From Winogradskyella vincentii (GTDB taxonomy: Bacteria > Bacteroidota > Bacteroidia > Flavobacteriales > Flavobacteriaceae), in assembly GCF_020166345.1 (NCBI RefSeq), contig NZ_JAIUJS010000007.1, positions 1 through 64,000 of the forward strand: a DNA stretch of 64,000 nt, written 5' to 3'. The notes under the pieces were generated by a model that ran no database searches, was not told the DNA's origin, and saw nothing but the letters and a program-made list of their open reading frames with translations. Positions 38,329 through 45,719 of the stretch are shown here, piece after piece. The stretch's first letter is position 1, and each line of letters starts with the position of its first letter. A program made the translations under genes and the position numbers.

Positions 38329-38334
38329 TAATTA

Positions 38335-39861
38335 ATGGAAGAAAATAAATTTAATTTTTCTGAAGAAGACGAGAGGCAAAAATTAGAAAAGGACAAGACT
38401 GTAGAAGATAAAAAAGAAGCAGTCAAACAAGATGCAAAAGGTCTTTTTGCTAGTATAAGGACATTCCTAAGTGAATTACTTGATTTTAGAGAAGACACAG
38501 ATAGAGATGCTACAATTGCAGCTATAAAGGGTGATATTGCCTTTAAAGGAGCTACAGCTTGGATATTGATATGTTCAATTTTTGTTGCCTCTGTTGGTCT
38601 TAATGCGAACTCCACGGCAGTTGTGATAGGAGCCATGTTAATTTCTCCCTTAATGGGTCCTATATTGGGAGTTGGAATGTCAATTGCAATAAACGATATT
38701 GATACTTTACGACGTTCTTTGATCAATCTAGCAACAATGATTGTACTAAGTTTGATTACTGCATTCCTGTTTTTTTACCTTTTTCCATTAAGTGAAGATA
38801 CCTCAGAACTTCTTGGTAGAACAAGCCCAGATATCCGAGATGTTTTAATTGCCTTTTTTGGTGGGCTTGCATTAATTATAGCTAGAACTAAAAAAGGAAC
38901 TATCGCTTCGGTTATTTTTGGAGTAGCTATTGCCACAGCGTTAATGCCACCACTTTGTACGGCAGGTTATGGATTGGCTAAAGCCTTAAGCGGAGAAACT
39001 GCGATTAATATGCAAGGTAACGTTGTTACAGGATGGGATTATGCCTTAGGAGCAATGTATTTGTTTACCATTAATACAATTTTTATTGCATTGGCAACCT
39101 TTATGGTTCTTAAGGTTTTACGATTTCCTATGCTTAAATATGCGAACTCTGCTAAAAGAAAACGTATAGCTCAGATAGCTTCAATTTTGGCTATAATTGT
39201 AATGATACCCGCCTCATTTACATTTGTTGATGTACTTAAGAAGAGTAGATTTGAATCTGCTGCAAAAGCATTTATTAGTAACGAATTAGAAACACTACCA
39301 AATAGTAATTATATTAAAAAGAATGCCAATCCCATATATGATCCAGAAGGAGAATCTATTATAGAGTTAATACCATTTGGAACAGATGAAATATCTGAGG
39401 ATACCAGAAAATTATTGGAAGCGAGATTTAATGATAAGGATTATGTGCCTTTAAGGAATACTAAGTTAGCTATTAACCAAGTTAAAAATAGAGCTATAAA
39501 TAATCTGGAATATATGGAGGAGTTAAGAACAAGGGACTCTTTGGACTTACTTTCACAAAGCCAGAAAATTTCTTACTTAGAGAATAGGGTTAAAAGTTTA
39601 TCTCGATTAGAAAAAGATCAAATACCATTTCAAGAAGTGGTGGAAGAAGCAAAAATAAATTATGAAAAACTAGAAGCTATAACCTATGCAAAGGAGATAA
39701 AATCTAACTTTTCAAAAACTGATACGTTATCTGTATTTTCATTCAAATGGATAGATTCATTATCTACTCCAGAGTCAATCCAAAAAGATTCAAAGAAGTT
39801 AGGTGAGTGGTTAAAAGTAAAATTGAAAAAGGATACGCTCGTAATAAAGCAATTAAAATAA
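38335..39861 (+). CDS. DUF389 domain-containing membrane protein
   Basis: Integral membrane protein of 508 residues with the DUF389 signature: about six hydrophobic segments between residues 75 and 310, including STAVVIGAMLISPLMGPILG and FGVAIATALMPPLCTAGYG. A hydrophilic, Glu/Lys-rich N-terminus of about 70 residues precedes them, and a long hydrophilic C-terminal part (about 315-508) follows, with likely helical stretches. No function is established for the family. It is the last gene of the SprT-like/manC group, and its stop lies five bases from the end of the convergent ABC ATPase gene. Confidence 0.85.
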   Translation: MEENKFNFSEEDERQKLEKDKTVEDKKEAVKQDAKGLFASIRTFLSELLDFREDTDRDATIAAIKGDIAFKGATAWILICSIFVASVGLNANSTAVVIGAMLISPLMGPILGVGMSIAINDIDTLRRSLINLATMIVLSLITAFLFFYLFPLSEDTSELLGRTSPDIRDVLIAFFGGLALIIARTKKGTIASVIFGVAIATALMPPLCTAGYGLAKALSGETAINMQGNVVTGWDYALGAMYLFTINTIFIALATFMVLKVLRFPMLKYANSAKRKRIAQIASILAIIVMIPASFTFVDVLKKSRFESAAKAFISNELETLPNSNYIKKNANPIYDPEGESIIELIPFGTDEISEDTRKLLEARFNDKDYVPLRNTKLAINQVKNRAINNLEYMEELRTRDSLDLLSQSQKISYLENRVKSLSRLEKDQIPFQEVVEEAKINYEKLEAITYAKEIKSNFSKTDTLSVFSFKWIDSLSTPESIQKDSKKLGEWLKVKLKKDTLVIKQLK

Positions 39862-39866
39862 AATCA

Positions 39867-40634
39867 CTATTGATTCTCTTCCTGGTACATTCTGCGAACT
39901 TTTTTGAATAATTCAGAAGAATAAACAAAGTCTGTTACTGCTTTATTGTCGGTTCTAAAAATTGTTTCTTTAGACCCTTCCCATTCCTTAAAACCATTTT
40001 TAAGAAAAACTATTTTCTCACCAATTTCCATTACAGAATTCATATCGTGCGAGTTAATTACCGTGGTAATGCTAAACTCATCAGTAATTTCTTGAATAAG
40101 GTTATCAATTACAATTGCAGTTTTTGGGTCCAATCCAGAATTTGGTTCATCACAAAATAAATACTTGGGATTATTTACAATAGCCCTTGCAATGGCGACA
40201 CGTTTTTGCATTCCACCCGAAGCCTCACTCGGCATTTTCTTATGAGCATCAGGTAAATTAACACGGTTTAATACCACATTAACTCTATCTTCCATTTCAC
40301 TTAAACTTTGTTTTGTGAACATCCGTAGTGGGAACATTACATTTTCAGCAATCGTCATTGAATCAAACAAGGCACTTCCTTGAAATACCATTCCTATTTT
40401 TGCACGTAAGTCTCTTTTTGCGTCTGGACTTAAATCACTTATAATTTTGCCATCATAAGAAATGGTTCCTTTTTCATAATCAAACAAACCAAGTAAACAT
40501 TTCAAGAACACAGTTTTACCCGAACCACTTTGTCCAATGATAAGATTAGTTTTACCTTTTTCGAAAGAGGTTGTTATGCCCTTAAGAATGTGGGCATCTC
40601 CAAATGATTTATGTAAGTCATTAACCTCAATCAT
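39867..40634 (-). CDS. ABC transporter ATP-binding protein, Mla (lipid asymmetry) type
   Basis: ATPase of an MCE/Mla-type phospholipid transporter (255 residues from ATG 40634). Walker A GQSGSGKT is at 34-41, the signature ASGGMQKRVAIARAI lies in the middle and Walker B LFCDEPNSGLDP follows. A longer reading frame exists upstream, but the start at 40634 fits because it overlaps the stop of the permease gene as TAATG, and MIEVNDLHKSFG is the usual ABC start. Together with the MlaE-like permease it would move lipids between the membranes to keep outer-membrane asymmetry. The MCE protein itself is not in the window. Confidence 0.93.
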   Translation of the reverse strand: MIEVNDLHKSFGDAHILKGITTSFEKGKTNLIIGQSGSGKTVFLKCLLGLFDYEKGTISYDGKIISDLSPDAKRDLRAKIGMVFQGSALFDSMTIAENVMFPLRMFTKQSLSEMEDRVNVVLNRVNLPDAHKKMPSEASGGMQKRVAIARAIVNNPKYLFCDEPNSGLDPKTAIVIDNLIQEITDEFSITTVINSHDMNSVMEIGEKIVFLKNGFKEWEGSKETIFRTDNKAVTDFVYSSELFKKVRRMYQEENQ

Positions 40635-41371
40635 TAGCCTAAAAGTAAACTTGTTATTAAATAATTTACGAGTATTATTACCACACTTGTCCAAACAAAT
40701 GAAGTCGTACTTGCTTTACCCACCTCTAATGCCCCACCTTTCATAAAGTAACCATAAAAAGATGGTATTGTAGCCAAAATAAAAGCAAAAACCATAGTTT
40801 TAAGAAATGCGTATGTCATGTGGAATGGTATAAAATCATTTTGAACACCATCAATATAATCTTCCATCGTGCCATATCCTCCATAAACGCAAGCTGCCAA
40901 TCCACCAACTATGCCAAGAAACATAGCTATAGATATAATAAATGGATACAATGTAAGAGCAATAAATTTTGGAAATACTAAATAGTTAATAGCGTTAATT
41001 CCCATTACTTCTAGTGCGTCAATCTGCTCTGTCACTCGCATCGTGCCAATACTAGAGGTTATAAATGAACCTACTTTACCGGCCATAATAATTGAAATAA
41101 AAGTAGGTGCAAACTCTAAAATAATTGATTGCCTTGTTGCAAAACCAACTAAATATTTTGGAATTAATGGATTACTTATGTTCAGCGACGTTTGGATAGC
41201 AACAACTCCTCCAACAAAAAATGAAATAAATGCTACAATACCCAATGAGTTAATGATAAGATCATCTATATCTTTTAAGATAAGTGTTTTCATCACAGAC
41301 CATTTAGTTGGTTTGCGAAACATATCTTTAATCATTATAAAGTAGGTGCCAATATTATGAAGGTACTTCAT
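40634..41371 (-). CDS. MlaE family lipid ABC transporter permease
   Basis: Permease of 245 residues in the MlaE family with five or six hydrophobic segments. Typical stretches are FISFFVGGVVAIQTSL near 45-60, the GKVGSFITSSIGTMRVTEQIDALEVMG block near 99-125 that is the most conserved part of MlaE, and a C-terminal hydrophobic pair. It is translated first and overlaps the ATPase gene by one base. The complex is predicted to sit in the inner membrane. Its start region diverges from the PafA-like phosphatase gene. Confidence 0.93.
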   Translation of the reverse strand: MKYLHNIGTYFIMIKDMFRKPTKWSVMKTLILKDIDDLIINSLGIVAFISFFVGGVVAIQTSLNISNPLIPKYLVGFATRQSIILEFAPTFISIIMAGKVGSFITSSIGTMRVTEQIDALEVMGINAINYLVFPKFIALTLYPFIISIAMFLGIVGGLAACVYGGYGTMEDYIDGVQNDFIPFHMTYAFLKTMVFAFILATIPSFYGYFMKGGALEVGKASTTSFVWTSVVIILVNYLITSLLLG

Positions 41372-41450
41372 GCATGAATTTCTTAACGCTAAAGTATAAA
41401 AAATGATTAGTTTATTAATGTTAATTTAAATTAAGATGGACTAAAATCCG

Positions 41451-41458
41451 TATTTTTG
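41451..41458 (+). promoter_or_regulatory. Putative -7 element of the PafA-like phosphatase gene
   Basis: TATTTTTG matches the Bacteroidetes -7 consensus and lies 27 bases before the ATG. The -33 part is not recognisable (TTAA near 41429). Confidence 0.5.
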
Positions 41459-41484
41459 AAATACATAAAAAAGACATTTCTGGT

Positions 41485-43128
41485 ATGAAAAAAACACTTC
41501 CTTTATTTCTGTTTTTGTTGATTTTTGGCTCATGCGCAGCTCAGACTGTTAATTCATCTCTAACTGATTCTAGACCAAAATTGGTGGTCGGTATAGTTGT
41601 AGATCAAATGCGATATGATTACCTAACTAGATTTGAATCTAAGTTTGGCAATGGCGGTTTTAAGCGAATGATGAATGAAGGATTTAACTGTAAGAACAAC
41701 CATTTTAACTATGTTCCTACATATACAGGTCCGGGCCATGCTTCTGTTTTTACTGGCACTACACCTAAGTATCATGGAATAATAAGTAATAATTGGTACG
41801 ATAAAGAAACAAAGAAAGTGGTGTATTGCGCAGGCGACGATACTGTTGAATCAGTTGGTACAGAAAGTACTGCAGGTAAAATGTCACCACATAGGATGCT
41901 GACCACAAGTTTTGCGGATGAGAATAGGTTGTTTACTCAGATGAGAGGAAAAACAATAGGTATTGCACAAAAAGATAGAGGAGCAATTTTACCAGCTGGC
42001 CATACTGCAGATGCGGCATATTGGTTTCAAGGTGCAGATGAGGGAGCATGGATTACTAGTACATTCTATATGGAAGAATTACCAAAATGGGTTAATAAAT
42101 TTAATAAGTCAGATGCAGCTGAGTCTTATTTTAAGGATTGGGTTACAATGTATGATATAGAAACTTATATAGAAAGTGGAGCAGATGAGAATGATTTTGA
42201 AGGCGGTTTTACAGGAAAAGAAACTGCCACTTTCCCATATAAATTAGCAGAGTTAAAGGATGAAAATGGAGGATTTGATGTGATTAAATATACACCATAT
42301 GGCAACAGCCTTACCACTGATTTTGCTATAGCTGCAATTGAGGGTGAAAATTTAGGTGAAGACTCAATTACAGATGTACTAACAGTAAGTTATTCTAGTA
42401 CAGATTATGTTGGACATAATTTTGGAGTTAATTCTAAAGAAGTACAAGATACTTACCTGCGTTTAGATAAGGACTTAGAAAGACTTTTTGACTTTCTTGA
42501 CTCAAAGGTTGGAAAAGGAGAGTATACGGTATTTTTAACTTCAGATCATGGTGCAGTGGAAGTGCCTGCTTACTTAGAATCTGTAAGAATTCCAGCCGGT
42601 TATTTAAATTATAATGATAGAAAAGCCAGATTCACAAAGTTTTTAGAGTCCACTTATGGTACTAAGGAAATTGTAGAAAATGTAAGTAATAATCAGATAT
42701 TCTTTAATAAGGCGAAATTAAAGGAGCTAGGATTGAACATTCATGAGGTTGAACAAGCATTGGTTGATGAACAAATTAGTTACCCTAATATTGCGAAGGT
42801 ATATACTGCTACTACCATGAATAGTACAAATTTCACGACAGGCATTGAAGCACTTTTACAAAATGGATTTAATCAGAAAAGATCTGGTGATGTTATAGTG
42901 GTAGATGATATTGCACATATTGCGTACAGCAGAACGGGTTCTACCCATGGTAGTGGACTAAACTATGATACACATGTTCCATTATTGTTTATGGGTAAGG
43001 GAATAAAACAAGGCCATACGTTTAAGAAGACTGTAATCCCAGATATTGCACCAACAATGTCTGCATTATTAGGCATCAGTTTCCCGAATGGTTCTACCGG
43101 CAAGCCGTTAGGATTTGTTTTTGATTAG
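41485..43128 (+). CDS. PafA-like alkaline phosphatase
   Basis: Alkaline-phosphatase-superfamily phosphomonoesterase of 547 residues, similar to the Ca2+/Zn2+-type PafA enzymes of Flavobacteria. A lipoprotein signal peptide ends with FGSC (Cys17). The nucleophile is expected to be Thr81 in TYTGPGHASVFTG. Metal-binding sites are seen as VVDQMRYDY (Asp40), SSTDYVGHNFG, TSDHGAVEVP, and GSTHGSGLNYDTHVPL near 490. It would release phosphate from organic esters outside the inner membrane. Its stop overlaps the stop of the convergent glycosyltransferase gene by four bases (43125-43128). Confidence 0.92.
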   Translation: MKKTLPLFLFLLIFGSCAAQTVNSSLTDSRPKLVVGIVVDQMRYDYLTRFESKFGNGGFKRMMNEGFNCKNNHFNYVPTYTGPGHASVFTGTTPKYHGIISNNWYDKETKKVVYCAGDDTVESVGTESTAGKMSPHRMLTTSFADENRLFTQMRGKTIGIAQKDRGAILPAGHTADAAYWFQGADEGAWITSTFYMEELPKWVNKFNKSDAAESYFKDWVTMYDIETYIESGADENDFEGGFTGKETATFPYKLAELKDENGGFDVIKYTPYGNSLTTDFAIAAIEGENLGEDSITDVLTVSYSSTDYVGHNFGVNSKEVQDTYLRLDKDLERLFDFLDSKVGKGEYTVFLTSDHGAVEVPAYLESVRIPAGYLNYNDRKARFTKFLESTYGTKEIVENVSNNQIFFNKAKLKELGLNIHEVEQALVDEQISYPNIAKVYTATTMNSTNFTTGIEALLQNGFNQKRSGDVIVVDDIAHIAYSRTGSTHGSGLNYDTHVPLLFMGKGIKQGHTFKKTVIPDIAPTMSALLGISFPNGSTGKPLGFVFD

Positions 43129-43973
43129 GTAATTTTTTTCCAAATACCTTTCCATCGAAGTTTTCTTATAAATTTACCCTCTGCTTTGTTTACTAGAAAA
43201 GGAACCTTGTTAGATTTAGCTTTTAGGTAACCTGAGATGTAATGCCAAAATAGCATTACACTGCGTTTTTTATATGCTAATTTTATTGCAGATATTAGTG
43301 TTATCACAAAACCATAGCGCAATTTATACATAGCTTCGCCTTGTAGAGACTTTGATGCTTTATTGTAGGATTTTCCAGTAGGCTTTAAATGCATTACGTG
43401 CAACGATTCGTCTGTTAGTATTTCCCAACTATGATAACTTGCTAATAACTCGTCAACGGTATCCCAACCCATAGACGGTTTTAATTTGCCTATTTGCAAA
43501 AAGCACTCTTTTTTGTAAGCTTTCAATGCACCTCTAATGTGGTCTTTATTGGTGAGGTTTTCTAAAATCCAGTTACCGTTTTTTTCTATATAACAAAAGC
43601 CAGACGCCATACCTAATTTAGGGTTAGATTTAAAATGCTTTGATAATTTTTCTAGATAGTTAATAGGAAAAATAAGATCAGCATCAAATTTGCAAATCAC
43701 ATCGTAATTCTCATCTAATTGTTCAAACCCTTTATAAAATGCATTTATAATTTTAGAACCAGGTAAGTGTATATCACTAGATGTGGAATTTATATAAGTA
43801 ATCCAAGGGAAATTATTTGAATATGATTTCAAAATTTCTTCAGTACCATCAGAAGAATTATCATTAACAACAATTAGTTTTTTTGGTAGAAGTGTCTGTG
43901 TTGAAAGTGATTCAAGTGTTTGTGCTATAAATTTTTCTTCGTTGTGAGCTGGTATGACTATGTAAAAATCCAA
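43125..43973 (-). CDS. Family 2 glycosyltransferase
   Basis: GT-A-fold glycosyltransferase of family 2 (282 residues). IPAHNEEKFIAQTLESL begins near residue 7, VVNDNSSDGTEEIL gives the nucleotide-binding Asp, and FDADLIFP near 94-101 is the DxD metal motif. The C-terminal part is basic and could sit on the membrane. The sugar and acceptor are unknown. It lies 25 bases after the methyltransferase gene and in line with the FabH-like gene, so the three may make or decorate one surface lipid or glycan. Its 3' end overlaps the convergent phosphatase gene by four bases. Confidence 0.9.
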   Translation of the reverse strand: MDFYIVIPAHNEEKFIAQTLESLSTQTLLPKKLIVVNDNSSDGTEEILKSYSNNFPWITYINSTSSDIHLPGSKIINAFYKGFEQLDENYDVICKFDADLIFPINYLEKLSKHFKSNPKLGMASGFCYIEKNGNWILENLTNKDHIRGALKAYKKECFLQIGKLKPSMGWDTVDELLASYHSWEILTDESLHVMHLKPTGKSYNKASKSLQGEAMYKLRYGFVITLISAIKLAYKKRSVMLFWHYISGYLKAKSNKVPFLVNKAEGKFIRKLRWKGIWKKIT

Positions 43974-43998
43974 TAATATTAATTATATAAACTCAAAG

Positions 43999-44520
43999 TT
44001 AAACTCTTTCAGCATATACTATATAATATCTCGGTGTAAACCGCCTTAGAACTGGCCGAATACCAATTTTATCCACAGGATTAGTCCATTTTGCCCTGTC
44101 TTTAATTTTCCAACCTGTTTTTTCAAGTAACCAATCTAATTGCCAGTCTTCAAATTCATGATAGTGTCTGTCACGTTCGTCGGTTTTACTTCTATAGGCC
44201 GAAGAAAACCAAAGTCTAAGAGGTACACTGATTAAGATTTTTTTAGATTTTATAGATTTCAAAACTTCGTAAGGTGAAAGCAAGTGTTCAAAAATCTCAA
44301 AGGCGGTAACAACATCGGATTCTGAGTTAAGGATACTGCTGTGATCTTCGTCCAAATCCTCCCCAGAAGTATTTGTTACATTATAACCTTCAGAAATCAT
44401 TATATCTGAAAATGGATTTTTTACGCCTAAATCTAAAATTGATTGAGATATATCAACGTGCTTTTTTAAAAACTGAAGTGTATGTTTAAAGCGTTTATTT
44501 GGAAAGGTTTTTTCGTACAT
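43999..44520 (-). CDS. Class I SAM-dependent methyltransferase-like protein
   Basis: Short methyltransferase-like protein of 173 residues. SILDLGVKNPFSD near 27-39 occupies the SAM-binding motif I position, though it lacks the usual GxGxG. SDVVTAFEIFEHLLSPYEVLKSI near 68-90 matches the post-motif II region of Methyltransf_11-type enzymes, and KILISVPLR is the following strand. The weak motif I means SAM binding is inferred. It lies between the FabH-like and glycosyltransferase genes, with gaps of 35 and 25 bases, on the same strand, and is probably co-transcribed with them. Confidence 0.72.
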   Translation of the reverse strand: MYEKTFPNKRFKHTLQFLKKHVDISQSILDLGVKNPFSDIMISEGYNVTNTSGEDLDEDHSSILNSESDVVTAFEIFEHLLSPYEVLKSIKSKKILISVPLRLWFSSAYRSKTDERDRHYHEFEDWQLDWLLEKTGWKIKDRAKWTNPVDKIGIRPVLRRFTPRYYIVYAERV

Positions 44521-44555
44521 AAAGGGTTTGCAAAATGTATAAAATGGAAGTAGTA

Positions 44556-45614
44556 TTAATATTTATATACAACTGCATTAATATGCATACCAGCCCCTAC
44601 ACTAGCAAATATGATTACATCACCTTTATTGATTTTGTGATCATCCAATTTATTGTTTCTTATTAAATCGAAAAGTGTTGGGACAGTAGCAACTGAGCTA
44701 TTACCAAGTTTATGAATGCTCATAGGCATAATATCTTCTGGTGCTTGAGATTTAAATAATCTGTAAAATCGTTTAACAATTGCTTCATCCATTTTTTCAT
44801 TGGCTTGATGAATCAATACCTTTTTTACGTCAACTATATCTACACCACTTTTATCCAAACAATCCTTCATTGCCTGTGCGACATTGGTTAATGCAAATTC
44901 ATAGATTTTGCGACCATGCATTTTTATATAACGTGTGTCAGGACACAATGCTTTGTTGTTTGAATTCCCGAAGAACAGATAATAGGCTTCGTCATACGTA
45001 AATGATGCTGATTCATGAGCTAGAATGCCACCTTCTTCCTCTGTAGCTTCTACAATACTTGCACCAGCTCCATCTGAATAAATCATAGAATCCCTATCAT
45101 GTTTGTCCACAACACGTGATAATGTTTCAGTGCCAATTACCAGACATTTTTTTGCCATTCCGGCTTTAATGAAGGCTTGTGCTTGTATAACACCTTCTAC
45201 CCAACCTGGACATCCAAACAGGATATCATATGCCACACATTTAGGATTCTTAATTTTTAAGCGGTGTTTGATTCTTGAAGCTAAACAAGGTAATATATCA
45301 CTTTGAACTGTATTAGCTCTGACATCACCAAAGTTATGAGCACATATTATATAGTCAATCTCTTCTTGATCAATGTCTGCGTCGTCTATGGCTTTTTGTG
45401 CAGCTAAAAAGCCAAGATCTGAAGATGTTAGATTGTCATCCGCATAACGCCTTTCAACAATGCCTGTAATTTCTTTAAATTTTTGAACGATTACTTCATT
45501 TGGATAATTGATTGAAGAGCCATCTGCATTCAAAAATTCATGTTGATGAAAATCCTCGTTTTTTTCAATCTTCTTTGGTATGTAACTACCTGTTCCAGTT
45601 ATTTTAATGCTCAT
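44556..45614 (-). CDS. 3-oxoacyl-ACP synthase III (FabH-like) family protein
   Basis: Thiolase-fold condensing enzyme of 352 residues. The KAS III triad is intact: Cys135 in DILFGCPGWVEG, His269 in VLIHQANEKMD and Asn305 in KLGNSSVATVPT. The N-terminus ITGTGSYIPKK and C-terminus FASVGAGMHINAVVYKY are typical. It is longer than housekeeping FabH (about 320-330 residues), and no fab genes adjoin it, so it may prime a special fatty acid, polyketide or alkylresorcinol-like product. It is first in a same-strand group with a methyltransferase-like and a glycosyltransferase gene. A -7 element lies about 65 bases upstream. Confidence 0.88.
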   Translation of the reverse strand: MSIKITGTGSYIPKKIEKNEDFHQHEFLNADGSSINYPNEVIVQKFKEITGIVERRYADDNLTSSDLGFLAAQKAIDDADIDQEEIDYIICAHNFGDVRANTVQSDILPCLASRIKHRLKIKNPKCVAYDILFGCPGWVEGVIQAQAFIKAGMAKKCLVIGTETLSRVVDKHDRDSMIYSDGAGASIVEATEEEGGILAHESASFTYDEAYYLFFGNSNNKALCPDTRYIKMHGRKIYEFALTNVAQAMKDCLDKSGVDIVDVKKVLIHQANEKMDEAIVKRFYRLFKSQAPEDIMPMSIHKLGNSSVATVPTLFDLIRNNKLDDHKINKGDVIIFASVGAGMHINAVVYKY

Positions 45615-45675
45615 AATCCGTTTTCTAAAATTTTCATTTAAAGTAAAAAAGCAATGTAATTATATTTATTTAAAA

Positions 45676-45683
45676 CAAAAGTA
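45676..45683 (-). promoter_or_regulatory. Putative -7 element of the FabH-like gene
   Basis: Minus-strand TACTTTTG matches TAnnTTTG. A TTTG ending at 45708 lies 24 bases further upstream, slightly longer than usual spacing. The element is in the gap after gcvP and would drive the FabH-like/methyltransferase/glycosyltransferase group. Confidence 0.5.
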
Positions 45684-45719
45684 AAACATGTTCGTTTTTA
45701 CGATGTTCAAACACTAAAA

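Noticed and set aside
40635-40694. Twenty-residue N-terminal extension of the Mla-type ATPase
   Set aside because: The extension overlaps the permease gene and is not part of an ABC domain; the TAATG overlap at 40634 is the normal coupled start.
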